A stretch of DNA of 64,000 nt, taken from NCBI GenBank assembly GCA_934591815.1, contig CAKTPV010000007.1, forward strand, positions 38,919 to 102,918, read 5' to 3'. Under the pieces are notes generated by a model. That model made no database searches. It saw only the letters and a program-made list of their open reading frames with translations, and was not told the DNA's origin. This stretch comes from an uncultured Oscillospiraceae bacterium. GTDB taxonomy: Bacteria > Bacillota > Clostridia > Oscillospirales > Oscillospiraceae. Positions within the stretch are counted from its first letter, which is position 1. Each line of letters begins with the position of its first letter. The position numbers and the translations under genes were made by a program. Below, piece by piece: positions 8,522 through 17,435 of the stretch.

Positions 8522-9354
8522 AGCAGCTCTATGTGATCGGCGACCCGGTGGCGCACAGCCTGTCGCCGCTGCTCCATCAGGCCATGATCGGCCAGACCGG
8601 CGCGGCGTACCGCTACGACGTGCGGACGGTGCGCCCGGAGGAGCTTCCCGCCTTTGTCCGGTGGGCCAAGGACGGCGGCTGCGCCGGCTTCAACGTGACC
8701 ATGCCCCACAAGGAGGCCATCCTTCCCCTGCTGGACGAGGTGGACACGACAGCGGCGTCCTGCGGTGCGGTGAACACCGTGTGCATCCGGGAGGGACGCG
8801 CCATCGGCCACAACACCGACGGCACGGGCTTTCTGGACAGTTTGGCAGGGCAGGGCTTCCACCCCCAGGGTCGAACGGTGCTGCTGTTGGGCGCAGGGGG
8901 CGCGGCCAAGGCCGTGGGCCATGCGCTGGCGGCAGCCGGTGCCGACCGGATCATCGTGTGCGCCCGCCGCTTGGAACGCGCCGCGGCGCTGGCCGCACAG
9001 CTCCCCAACTGCGGGGAGGGTATCGCGCTGGCGCAGGATGCCATGCAGCAGGCGGCAGCCGCATGCGATCTGCTGGTGAACGCCACACCGCTGGGCATGG
9101 CGGGCAGTCCTGCCTTTGCCGGGCTGGACTTTTTGCAGGCCATGCCGCCGCACGCCGTGGTGTACGATCTGGTCTACCACCCCCGGCGCACGGCGCTGCT
9201 GGAGGCGGCGGCGCGGCAGGGGCTGCGGACGGTGGGCGGTATCGACCTGCTGATCCGGCAGGCGGTGCGGGCGTTCACCTTCTTCACCGGTGAGACGCCT
9301 GACACAGCGGCGCTGTACGACGCGCTCCACGAGCCTTTGGGCTTGGGATCGTAG
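8518..9354 (+). CDS. aroE: Shikimate dehydrogenase
   Basis: This 278-residue NADPH-dependent enzyme reduces 3-dehydroshikimate to shikimate. The catalytic Lys is in NVTMPHKEA (K65), NTDGTGF supplies the conserved Asp, and LLGAGGAAKAVG is the nucleotide-binding turn. The SLSPLLH segment binds the substrate carboxylate. It is the last gene of the operon, followed four bases later by a strong terminator. Confidence 0.94.
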   Translation: MKQLYVIGDPVAHSLSPLLHQAMIGQTGAAYRYDVRTVRPEELPAFVRWAKDGGCAGFNVTMPHKEAILPLLDEVDTTAASCGAVNTVCIREGRAIGHNTDGTGFLDSLAGQGFHPQGRTVLLLGAGGAAKAVGHALAAAGADRIIVCARRLERAAALAAQLPNCGEGIALAQDAMQQAAAACDLLVNATPLGMAGSPAFAGLDFLQAMPPHAVVYDLVYHPRRTALLEAAARQGLRTVGGIDLLIRQAVRAFTFFTGETPDTAALYDALHEPLGLGS

Positions 9355-9357
9355 TTT

Positions 9358-9408
9358 ACATAAAAAGAACCGTGCCCATGCGGCACGGTTCTTTTTATGT
9401 TTTTCTTT
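9358..9408 (+). terminator. Bidirectional terminator between aroE and trkA
   Basis: A perfect 19-bp stem (9358-9376 with 9382-9400) around a 5-base loop is followed by a T-rich run on the plus strand. A and T tracts inside the stem make it suitable for both convergent operons. Confidence 0.85.
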
Positions 9409-9416
9409 TGCAGCCG

Positions 9417-10775
9417 TCACGCCAGAATATCCGTCAGGTCGTTCAGCCCCATGGACTGGGCGATGACCAGCACATGGTCGCCCTCCTCGATGGTGGTCAG
9501 GCCGCCGGGGATGATGGTCACATCCTCCCGGACGATGGCGGCCAGCAGCACACCGCTGCGCAGATCCAGATCCTTCAGCGGGATGTGCAGCAGGCGGTCG
9601 GAGGGCCCGGTGGCCAGGAACTCCAGCGCCTCCACCTGTCCGCCCAGCAGCTTGTACAGCGACTCCACGGTCATGCCCTCGGAATTGGCCAGCGCACGGA
9701 CGTAGCGGGTGATCTGGTTGGCGATGATGTCCTTGGGACTGATGATGCTGCCCAGACCGGTGTCCTGCAGCAGCTCCATGTAGTTGGGACGGGTCATCTT
9801 GGCCAGCACCTTCCGCACACCGGCACGGCGGGCGGACATAGCCATCAGCAGGTTCTCCTCGTCGCGGCCGGTCAGGGACACAAAGGCGTCGGCGCCGAAG
9901 ATGTTCTCCGCCTGAATGAGATCGTTGTCCGTACCGTCGCCCTCGATGATCATGGCGTCCGGCAGGTGTTGGGACAGGGTCAGGCACTTCTCATGATCCT
10001 GCTCCACGATGCGGACATGGGTGCCGGTGTGCGCCAGCTCCCAGTACAGGTACATACTGATGCGGCTGCCGCCCAGCATCGCCACCGTCTTGACCCGGTG
10101 GAGCGTGCGGCCCATGGCCTTGAGCATTTTTTGCAGCTCCGTCTTGGTACCCACCATATACAGCCGGTCGTCGGCCTGCGGCACAAAGGAGCCGTTGGGG
10201 ATGATGCACTCGTCGCCCCGCTGAACGGCGCAGATCAGCACATTGGCCTTGCGGTCGCCGTGTGACTCTCCCAGACTGCGGCCCACAAGGAAATCCTCCG
10301 GCTGCGCCTGCAGGCCGATCATGTCGATGAGGCCGCCGGCAAACGGCTCCACGGAGATGGCGGCGGGGAAGCTGAGGATACGGGCGATCTCCTGCGCCGC
10401 CGCCAGATCGGGGTTGATGACCATATCCAGCCCGATCTCCCGCTTGAGGATATCCGCATCCCGGCGGTACTCGGTGTTGCGGACACGGGCGATGGTGTGG
10501 CGGGCGCCCAGACTCTTTGCCATCAGGCAGCAGACCATATTGGTGTCGTCCACGCCGGTGACGGCGATGACCAGATCCGCCGACCGGACACCGGCATCCA
10601 TCAGTACGCTGATGGACGCGCCGCTGCCGTGGATGCACATGACATCCAGCGTGTTGTCCGCCTTGGCCAGATGGGCGATCTCGTTGTCCACCATGACGAT
10701 GTCATGCTTTTCCTGCTCCATCTGGCGTGCAATGGCGTATCCCACCTTACCGCAGCCTACGATAATGATCTTCAT
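9417..10775 (-). CDS. trkA: TrkA-type potassium channel regulatory subunit
   Basis: This 452-residue cytosolic protein has two tandem RCK_N/RCK_C units. The first begins MKIIIVGCGKVGYAIA with the NAD-binding GxGxxG, and the second begins near residue 225 (MLGGSRISMYL). TrkA binds nucleotides and gates a TrkH/KtrB-type K+ pore. I start at ATG 10775, which overlaps the stop of the upstream gene (ATGA) and follows GAGGAGG. No TrkH-type pore gene is in the window, so its partner must be elsewhere. The coupling to a YihY-type protein is unusual. Confidence 0.9.
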   Translation of the reverse strand: MKIIIVGCGKVGYAIARQMEQEKHDIVMVDNEIAHLAKADNTLDVMCIHGSGASISVLMDAGVRSADLVIAVTGVDDTNMVCCLMAKSLGARHTIARVRNTEYRRDADILKREIGLDMVINPDLAAAQEIARILSFPAAISVEPFAGGLIDMIGLQAQPEDFLVGRSLGESHGDRKANVLICAVQRGDECIIPNGSFVPQADDRLYMVGTKTELQKMLKAMGRTLHRVKTVAMLGGSRISMYLYWELAHTGTHVRIVEQDHEKCLTLSQHLPDAMIIEGDGTDNDLIQAENIFGADAFVSLTGRDEENLLMAMSARRAGVRKVLAKMTRPNYMELLQDTGLGSIISPKDIIANQITRYVRALANSEGMTVESLYKLLGGQVEALEFLATGPSDRLLHIPLKDLDLRSGVLLAAIVREDVTIIPGGLTTIEEGDHVLVIAQSMGLNDLTDILA

Positions 10776-11650
10776 GCTTCCTCCTCCCCGCCCGACGGGG
10801 GCGCGGCGTTTTTCTTTTGCTGGGTCAGAGCTGCCGACAGCTCCGCACCCAAAATCAGTACCTGCCCGGACATATACAGCCACAGCAGCACCACCACGAT
10901 GGTGGCGATAGAGCCGTATAGCCGTGCATATTGAGCCACGTTCTCCACATAATAGGAAAATGCCATACTCAGCAGCATCCACGCGGCAAGGGAGCTGCCC
11001 ACGCCGGGCAGCACCTCCCGCAGGGGACGGCGCTGGCCCAGCGCCAGCTGATACAGAAGCCCCAGCGAGATGGCCATGATGAGCGCCAGGATCACAAAGC
11101 GCAGATAGCCCCACACGCTGATGAACGTCTCCGACAGGGGCAGCAGGTGGGACAGAAAGTGCAGGGCGCGGCGGCCCATCACCACCAGCAGCAGCGTCAG
11201 ACCGATGACAACGATCATCCAGACGGTAAACAGCAGATTCCGCAGCTGTCCCAGCAGGATATTCTCCGGCGAGCTGCGGTGAAACGCCTTACGCAGCGAG
11301 TGCATCAGGCAGCCGGTGGAGCGCATGGGAAACCAGATGGAGAAGACCAGGCTGAACCACAGCAGCTGGCGGCTCTGGTTGGCGGCCACATACGCCAGAT
11401 AGGAACGCACCACGCCCACCACGTCGGATGGCAGCAGAGGCGCCAGCACCGCCGTGATACTGTCGATATCCAGCTCCAGAATACCCAGCAGTGTGCTGAC
11501 AAAGATCAGCAGCGGAAACAGGGCAAACAGCAGATAGTATGTCAGAGCTGCGCTGTCCCGCGCCACATCGTGGGCGTAATACCGGCGGATCATGTCCTCC
11601 GCCAAGCGCCCCCCACGGGTCTTCGGTGTATAGAGTTTCGGTGTTTTCAT
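10772..11650 (-). CDS. YihY/BrkB-family inner membrane protein
   Basis: This 292-residue polytopic protein matches the YihY (formerly RNase BN/BrkB) family. It has a typical N-terminal AEDMIRRYYAHDVARDSAALTY stretch region, then about six transmembrane helices. The family's biochemical role is unsettled; the old RNase BN assignment was wrong. The ATG at 11650 follows GGAGGG. It overlaps trkA by four bases, so the two are translationally coupled. The C-terminus is a short charged tail. Confidence 0.8.
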   Translation of the reverse strand: MKTPKLYTPKTRGGRLAEDMIRRYYAHDVARDSAALTYYLLFALFPLLIFVSTLLGILELDIDSITAVLAPLLPSDVVGVVRSYLAYVAANQSRQLLWFSLVFSIWFPMRSTGCLMHSLRKAFHRSSPENILLGQLRNLLFTVWMIVVIGLTLLLVVMGRRALHFLSHLLPLSETFISVWGYLRFVILALIMAISLGLLYQLALGQRRPLREVLPGVGSSLAAWMLLSMAFSYYVENVAQYARLYGSIATIVVVLLWLYMSGQVLILGAELSAALTQQKKNAAPPSGGEEEA

Positions 11651-11674
11651 AAACAGAGTTCCCTCCGAAATTTT

Positions 11675-11703
11675 ATTGTAACACAGTGCGCTATAAATTA
11701 AAA
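11675..11703 (-). promoter_or_regulatory. Probable promoter for the yihY-trkA pair
   Basis: On the minus strand TTTTAA (11698-11703), 17 bp, TACAAT (11675-11680). The -10 box is good and the -35 box is weak. Confidence 0.45.
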
Positions 11704-11798
11704 GGGGCATTTACGGCGTCCTACTCCCGCTATGCACAGCGCCTGTATAAATTCCAAATCGTATTATATTATTTTTTTGTGAATTTTCACTTTTCCTA

Positions 11799-11827
11799 TT
11801 GGCTTGCGCGGAAATTCGTGTTATACT
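11799..11827 (+). promoter_or_regulatory. Promoter of the small HTH regulator
   Basis: TTGGCT (11799-11804), 17 bp, TATACT (11822-11827), 47 bases before the start codon. Confidence 0.6.
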
Positions 11828-11874
11828 TACTGCACTTCAATTGGAAATTCTTTACAGAAAAGCGAGGTTCTGAT

Positions 11875-12195
11875 ATGGATAATCTTACAAAGCTGGTTCG
11901 AGACGAGATCACACGGCAGTATCGGAGCGTGCGGCAGTTCGCTTTCGCGGTGGATATCCCCCTGTCCACCATCAACAGCGCCCTGCACAACGGTGTCGGC
12001 GGTTCCTCCTTCGACACGGTGATGCGCATCTGCAAGATCCTGGGTATCAAGGCCATGTCCGACGACGCCGCCCTCTACCTGACGGACGACACCGAGAAGC
12101 TGCTGACCCAGTATGCAAAGCTGGATGAATACGGCCGACATACCATCGCCTCCGTGATGCAGGTGGAGTATGACCGCTGCATAGGCATGGAATGA
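11875..12195 (+). CDS. Small XRE-like HTH protein
   Basis: This 106-residue protein begins MDNLTKLVRDEITRQYRSVR. Residues about 15-60 have the pattern of a Cro/XRE helix-turn-helix (VRQFAFAVDIPLSTINSALHNG ... FDTVMRICKILGI). The C-terminal 40 residues are helical and probably dimerise. I chose ATG 11875 because GAGG and a promoter precede it; further upstream the frame covers only AT-rich non-coding sequence. It stands alone between convergent neighbours, so its target is not evident; the adjacent Pip operon is one possibility. Confidence 0.75.
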   Translation: MDNLTKLVRDEITRQYRSVRQFAFAVDIPLSTINSALHNGVGGSSFDTVMRICKILGIKAMSDDAALYLTDDTEKLLTQYAKLDEYGRHTIASVMQVEYDRCIGME

Positions 12196-12240
12196 TTCCC
12201 GCCGGATAGATATTCGTTTTTTATAAAGCATAAGCGCCGT

Positions 12241-12273
12241 GAGCCGCCGCCCGAATGGGGCGGCGGCTCTTTT
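12241..12273 (+). terminator. Terminator of the small HTH gene
   Basis: A 12-bp GC-rich stem (12241-12252 with 12258-12269) with a 5-base loop is followed by TTTT. On the minus strand no T-run follows, so it mainly serves the plus strand. Confidence 0.75.
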
Positions 12274-12292
12274 GCTGCCACAAGGCAGGTGT

Positions 12293-14383
12293 TTACATAA
12301 TACCAGACTTCTCCTTGCTGGCGGCGATGGCCGCATTCAGCTTGCGGGCCGGATAATAGACCAGCAGGCCAAAGACGGTGAACAGCACGCACATTCCCAG
12401 CAGGATCAGCGCACAGTGCAGATATGTTTGGCCGTACATTCCGCCGATGGTTTCGCGGATCATGTCCATGCCGTAGTGGAAGGGCATAAAGGGATACAGG
12501 CTTCGGAACAGCGCAGGCAGCACGTCGATGGGGTAGGAGCCGCCGGAGCCGGCCACCTGTAACACCATGATAATGACGGAGATAGCAAGACCCACGTTGT
12601 CCAGCGAGTAGACCAGCGCATAGTTCATAAAGGCAAAGTTCAAAGAACAGATGCAGCACGCCAGCACAAACAGCGCGGGCTCCGCCGCCTCCATGCCCAC
12701 AAAGTGCAGGCAGCCGAAGGCCGTCACCAGCGCTTGGGCAATGGCCATGAGGAAGAAGATCATGAATCGCCCGAAATACCGCTCCACGGCGCGGCACTGC
12801 TGGAATTTCGGCTGGGTCACCGGCACCTTTACCATCACCGCCGTCAGGAGGCTGCCTACAAACAGAGCCAGCATCACATAGTATGGGGACATGGCGGCGC
12901 CGTAGTCCTTGATCTCGTAGATGATCTGGGTGTTCATCTGCACCGGGGAGGCCAGATACGCCGCCATGCTGTCGGAATCGCTGGCCATCAGCTCCACAAA
13001 GCGCTTGAAGGCGTCGCTGTCGGTGATGCGGCGGATGTCCTCCTCCATATCCGCCAGATAGCCGGACACGCTCTCCGCCAGTGTGACGCTGGCTGCCAGC
13101 GTGGGCTGGGCGGCGGAGACAGCGTTGGAATAGGAGCGCAGGGTGCCGGACACGCCGCCCAGCGCGCCGGAGGAGGCGGTCAGGATCTCCTGCACGGAGC
13201 CGAGGGTGGACTGCGCCCGCTCTCCGGCCCTGTGGATGTAGGCGTTGACCTGCTGATTGGTCTTGACGGCGGCGGTACGCAGCAGCTCGCGGACCTCCCC
13301 GATCACCTCCCGCAGCTCGTCCTGCACATGGGACAGGCCGGACTGCTCCACGGCGCTTTTCAGCGTCTCCAGCCGGTCGATGGCGGCCTCCAGCCGATCC
13401 ACCAGCACAGCGTCGTCCGTTCTGTTGCAGACTCTTTGCAGTGCGGCGATCACCTTGTCGATCTGGGAAATGACCTTTTCGTGGGCAATATCCTCGGCAG
13501 GGGTCAGATCCACGCCGTTGAGCATATCCTCCAGATCGGAGAGGACGGTATCGGCGGCGTTCAGCACCTGCAGCAGGTCGTCGGAGGTGTCGTCCGCCGC
13601 CTCGATCCCGGTGTCAATGAGCTGCACGGTGCTGCCGACGGCGGCAGAGGTGCTGTTCATGGTGCTCTGCGCGTCGCTGATGGTGATGGCAGAGGCGGCC
13701 AACAGGCTGCTGGCGCCCTCCATCACATTTTGCAGAGAGCGGAACACCTCCGCCATCTGATCCATATCCTGCTGGGCGGAGGACAGCTTCTCCAGCAGGT
13801 CATTGGCAACGTCCTGCCCGTCAAGTCCCATGGCCTTGAACACAGAACCGGCGGTAGTCAGGGCATCGGCCACCTTCTCCAGAATAGTGGTGTTGATCTC
13901 CTCCTGCACGGCGGTTTTGGCCTTGCCGGTGATCTTGGGGGCAATGGCGTTCTTTTTCTCGTTCTCGTAATACTGGATCTCCGGATGGCGCAGGTCGCCC
14001 TCCAGAATGCTGACAAAGTCGCCGGTAAACTCCGGCGGCAGGACCAGCGCGGCGTAGTAGTCGCCGGCGTTCACGCCGTCCAGCGCTGTCTGGGCATCGT
14101 CCACAAAGACCCAGCCCATCTGATCGTTGGTCTCCAGCCCCTGCAGCACCAGCTCACCGATGTTCAGGTGGAGCCCCAGCACCTCGTAGCCGTCGTCCTC
14201 GCTGGCTACCGCCACCTTGATACGGCCGGTGGAGGCAGGGCCGTAGGGGTCCCAGTTGGACAGAATGTTGAACCACGCATACAGGCAGGGCACCAGACAC
14301 AGGCCCAGCATGACCACCACCGCCACCACGCTGGCAGTCAGGCGCTTCCAATCGGCGCAGAAAATACGCCAGATATTTCTCAT
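12293..14383 (-). CDS. YhgE/Pip-domain membrane protein (second copy)
   Basis: This 696-residue protein has one N-terminal transmembrane helix (about 12-38, followed by the family hallmark NILSNWDPYG). A long helical extracytoplasmic region of about 450 residues follows, and then a C-terminal block of five or so helices resembling an ABC-2 permease. This is the layout of the YhgE/Pip (phage infection protein) family, whose members serve as phage receptors in lactococci and whose homologues sit near type VII secretion genes. Start ATG 14383 overlaps the stop of the middle gene (ATGA) and is preceded by GAGGAGG. It is a paralogue of the gene at 15135-17216 in the same operon. Confidence 0.85.
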   Translation of the reverse strand: MRNIWRIFCADWKRLTASVVAVVVMLGLCLVPCLYAWFNILSNWDPYGPASTGRIKVAVASEDDGYEVLGLHLNIGELVLQGLETNDQMGWVFVDDAQTALDGVNAGDYYAALVLPPEFTGDFVSILEGDLRHPEIQYYENEKKNAIAPKITGKAKTAVQEEINTTILEKVADALTTAGSVFKAMGLDGQDVANDLLEKLSSAQQDMDQMAEVFRSLQNVMEGASSLLAASAITISDAQSTMNSTSAAVGSTVQLIDTGIEAADDTSDDLLQVLNAADTVLSDLEDMLNGVDLTPAEDIAHEKVISQIDKVIAALQRVCNRTDDAVLVDRLEAAIDRLETLKSAVEQSGLSHVQDELREVIGEVRELLRTAAVKTNQQVNAYIHRAGERAQSTLGSVQEILTASSGALGGVSGTLRSYSNAVSAAQPTLAASVTLAESVSGYLADMEEDIRRITDSDAFKRFVELMASDSDSMAAYLASPVQMNTQIIYEIKDYGAAMSPYYVMLALFVGSLLTAVMVKVPVTQPKFQQCRAVERYFGRFMIFFLMAIAQALVTAFGCLHFVGMEAAEPALFVLACCICSLNFAFMNYALVYSLDNVGLAISVIIMVLQVAGSGGSYPIDVLPALFRSLYPFMPFHYGMDMIRETIGGMYGQTYLHCALILLGMCVLFTVFGLLVYYPARKLNAAIAASKEKSGIM

Positions 14384-15117
14384 CTGTCCACCTCCTCCTG
14401 CTGCTGCGCCGCGGCGCGGCGCAGATCGTCAGACAGTCCCTGCAGCGCACGGGTCAGCAGCTCCAGATCGCCCGCCAGCTTCTGCGGGTCACGCAGCAGC
14501 CCCTCCAGCAGCTGTGCGCTGTCGGCAGCGCCGCCCTGCGGCATTTTCCGCACGTTCTGCGCTTCCTGCACGTTCTGCGCTTTCTGCGTCTCCTGACGCT
14601 TCTGCGGTGCCTGCGGCTTCTGCTGCTGCGGCGTCTGTCCGTGTACCTCCTGCAAGATATCCTCCACAGAGTAGCTCTCCTCCGCCATCGGTTCCTGCGC
14701 ATCCTCGGCGGAGACGGGCTCGGACTCGATCACGATATTCGCTGTGGTCTCCTCCCGGCGGCCGTGATACCGGCGGTCAGGTAGGCGCGGCATACGGGGC
14801 AGCTCCGGCAGCTCCAGCAGCGCCCCCATGCTCTCCAGCTCCATCTGGGTGATCTGCTCCAGCTTTTTTTGCAGCTCGTAGTCCGCGTACTCCACGGCGA
14901 TCAGATACGCCGCCACGGCGAACATGGAGAAGATCCACAGCATCAGGGTGAACACCTTGTTGCCCTGTGCCAGGAACATCAGCAGCATCAGTCCCACCGT
15001 CACCACCAGCAGCATCCGCATACCGTTGCGGATGCGCCGCCGGTTGTTCTTGTGCAGCGTTCTCACCTCATCCAGCAGGCGATCGTACAGCTCCTGATAT
15101 TCTTTTTCCGTTGTCAT
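14380..15117 (-). CDS. Two-TM helical protein between two Pip proteins
   Basis: I do not recognise a family. This 245-residue protein has two adjacent transmembrane helices (about 33-50 and 55-75) after a charged N-terminus. A long hydrophilic, coiled-coil-prone tail rich in Gln, Glu and Lys follows (QTPQQQKPQAPQKRQETQKA and similar, about 165-200). The ATG at 15117 follows AGGAGG. It lies 17 bases after the upstream Pip gene and overlaps the downstream one by four bases, which argues for a functional unit of Pip, 2-TM partner and Pip. A cytoplasmic adaptor is one guess. Confidence 0.7.
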   Translation of the reverse strand: MTTEKEYQELYDRLLDEVRTLHKNNRRRIRNGMRMLLVVTVGLMLLMFLAQGNKVFTLMLWIFSMFAVAAYLIAVEYADYELQKKLEQITQMELESMGALLELPELPRMPRLPDRRYHGRREETTANIVIESEPVSAEDAQEPMAEESYSVEDILQEVHGQTPQQQKPQAPQKRQETQKAQNVQEAQNVRKMPQGGAADSAQLLEGLLRDPQKLAGDLELLTRALQGLSDDLRRAAAQQQEEVDR

Positions 15118-15134
15118 GGTACATCCGCCTCCTT

Positions 15135-17216
15135 TCACAGCAGCTCCGTCTCCTCCAGCTTCTCCTCCATAAAGTGGTTCAGTCCCATGAGCGGACGGCG
15201 CACCAGCAGTCCGATGAGCAGCGCGGCAACGGCGAACAGCAGCAGGAACGCAAGCTGCGTTATGTAGTAGTCGCCGTACAAACCGCAGATACACTCGCGC
15301 ATGGCGTCAATGGCATAGGGGAACGGGAAGAAGCGGTAGATTTTCTGATAGATCTCCGGCAGCAGCTCGATGGGGAACGTACCGGAGGAGCCTGCGATCT
15401 GCATGACCATGATGACCACCACCACGGCCTTGCCCACGTCGCCGAAGGCGATGGCAAGGGAGTAGATCAGCAGGCTGAAGGTAAAGGCCGTCAGGGATGC
15501 CGTCAGGTACAGCAGCCCCGGGTTCAGACATTGTATCTTCAGCAGGTACAGGTCGCCGGTGACGATCACCGCCGCCTGTATCTGGCTGATCAGGAAGAAG
15601 AACAGGTACCGGCCGAAGTACAACTCTGCCGGCTTGGGGTCGATGAGCCCGTCGGTGCGGGCGTGGATCTTCACGATGGACGACAGGATGACGCCGCCCA
15701 CCCAGATGGCCAGCGTGGTGTAGAACGGCGCCATGGCGGAGCCGTAGTTCTCAATGGGATAGACCTTGTTCACCGTGGTCTGCACCATCTCCGGGAAATA
15801 CTGGCTGTACGCGGCGGGGTCGCCGCCCAGTATGGTCAGCAGTATATCCGTGTACTCGCTGGTGGTGGCGCCCTCCAGCCTGTCGATGGTCTCGGACAGC
15901 GATGTGACCATCCGCTCCGCCGCCGGACGCAGCAGCTCCATGGTAGTGCTCAGCGCCTGCGTGGTGTTGGCCATCGCCCCCCGCAGGGCCTTGACGTCGT
16001 TGGACAGCGCCTTCACACCCTCCATGGCGTCGGACACATCCGACACCACCGTATCCAGCTGATCCCGCAGCTCATGCTCCGTGACGGGGATCTGGTCGGT
16101 CATCTCACGGATAGCGGCCACCAGCGCGGCGCAATCTTTTTGCAGGCCGCTGATATCGCTGGCGGCGGCCAGCTCGTTCAGCATCTTCTGGAGGGCGGAG
16201 CAGCGGTCAGCCAGCCCGCGGAGGTGCCGGACCTGCGCGGAGACCAGGTGGGTGCCGGAAATGGCGGTGGACTCCAGCCGGTCGGCCAGCGCATTGAGCC
16301 GTGCGCTGAGCTTGCCCATCTCGGCGGCGGCGTCCTCCAGCTCCTTCCGGATCTCCGGCAGGAGCTCCGGAAGCTGGGCATCATTCTGCTTTTGCTCCAG
16401 ACGATCCAGCGCACGCTCCACCTTCTCCAGCGCCGTGTACAGCGCGTGCTGTATGGCGGCGGCGGTATCCGCCACCTCCTCGCCGTCCGGCAGGTTCTGG
16501 TTGATATGGGCAATGGCGGCGGACAGCGCCTCGGCATCGGCGGCGGAGATACCGCCGGAGCCGCCGGCGGCGCGGAAGGCGTCCATCATATGGCTGCACC
16601 CGGACAGTACATCCTGTGTCTGGTACAGAAGGCCCTTCACCGCGGTCTCCGGATCGGTCTCCGTCAGATCGGCGGCCAGCAGATTGCTCTGCTCCATGAT
16701 GCCGCTGATGACCACCTCCAGATAGTTCTCGCTGATGGAGCGCTTCAGCGTCTCCACCGCCGTGTCGGTGATTTTGGTGGCCACGGCGTTTTTCTTGGCG
16801 TTTTCATAGTAGGTGATGGCGGGCTGGCCGGTCCAGTCCGTGAACATCCGGTACATCTTGCGGGAGAAGTCCTCGTCGATGACCACGGCGGCATAGTAGT
16901 CGCCGGCGTACACGCCGTCCACCGCCTCCTGCTCCGTGTCCACGATGACCCAGTTGATGGACGTGGAGGTCTTCAGATCCTCCTGCACGTCCCGGCCCTT
17001 ATTGACATACTCACCGTTGTCGGTGTAGCCCCGGTCCAGTGACGCCACGGCGATGGAGATGCCGCCGGTGTTGCCGTAGGGGTCCCAGTTGGAGTAGATG
17101 TTCAGCCATGCGTACAGGCTGGGCAGCAGGGCAATGGCCACTACCACCACGCTGGCAAAAAAGCACTTGCTCAGCGCGCGGATGTCCGTTTTGAATATCT
17201 TCCAGATATTTCGCAT
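15135..17216 (-). CDS. YhgE/Pip-domain membrane protein (first copy)
   Basis: This 693-residue protein starts at ATG 17216 after GGAGG and opens MRNIWKIFKTDIRALSKC, nearly the same as the second copy. It shows an N-terminal helix, the NIYSNWDPYGNTGG hallmark, a long helical outside domain and a C-terminal ABC-2-like membrane block. It is the first gene of a three-gene operon. Sequence divergence from the second copy in the middle region suggests an old duplication and possibly a heterodimer. Confidence 0.85.
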   Translation of the reverse strand: MRNIWKIFKTDIRALSKCFFASVVVVAIALLPSLYAWLNIYSNWDPYGNTGGISIAVASLDRGYTDNGEYVNKGRDVQEDLKTSTSINWVIVDTEQEAVDGVYAGDYYAAVVIDEDFSRKMYRMFTDWTGQPAITYYENAKKNAVATKITDTAVETLKRSISENYLEVVISGIMEQSNLLAADLTETDPETAVKGLLYQTQDVLSGCSHMMDAFRAAGGSGGISAADAEALSAAIAHINQNLPDGEEVADTAAAIQHALYTALEKVERALDRLEQKQNDAQLPELLPEIRKELEDAAAEMGKLSARLNALADRLESTAISGTHLVSAQVRHLRGLADRCSALQKMLNELAAASDISGLQKDCAALVAAIREMTDQIPVTEHELRDQLDTVVSDVSDAMEGVKALSNDVKALRGAMANTTQALSTTMELLRPAAERMVTSLSETIDRLEGATTSEYTDILLTILGGDPAAYSQYFPEMVQTTVNKVYPIENYGSAMAPFYTTLAIWVGGVILSSIVKIHARTDGLIDPKPAELYFGRYLFFFLISQIQAAVIVTGDLYLLKIQCLNPGLLYLTASLTAFTFSLLIYSLAIAFGDVGKAVVVVIMVMQIAGSSGTFPIELLPEIYQKIYRFFPFPYAIDAMRECICGLYGDYYITQLAFLLLFAVAALLIGLLVRRPLMGLNHFMEEKLEETELL

Positions 17217-17303
17217 ATGTCCTCCGTCAGCGGCGCGGGAGCTTTCCACGCCGCACATCACATAGTTCCGATCCTAAAACGTCCGCAAAAAGGGACATTT
17301 TCC

Positions 17304-17334
17304 ATTATACAGAATGTGACACAGAAAAAACCAA
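17304..17334 (-). promoter_or_regulatory. Probable promoter of the Pip operon
   Basis: A perfect TATAAT (17304-17309, minus strand) is preceded by TTGGTT (17329-17334) at a long 19-bp spacing. Nothing else is visible between the operon and the pyc terminator. Confidence 0.45.
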
Positions 17335-17387
17335 ACACTTTCCCGCTTTTGCCCGAATTTTGTACAGTCGCAGCGGATGGACGAGGC

Positions 17388-17425
17388 AAAACATCCCGCC
17401 GCGGGCGTAGCCGCGGCGGGATGTT
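17388..17425 (-). terminator. Terminator of pyc
   Basis: A perfect 15-bp stem (17390-17404 with 17411-17425) with a 6-base loop is followed on the minus strand by TTTT, 10 bases after the pyc stop. Confidence 0.8.
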
Positions 17426-17435
17426 CGTATAGATG

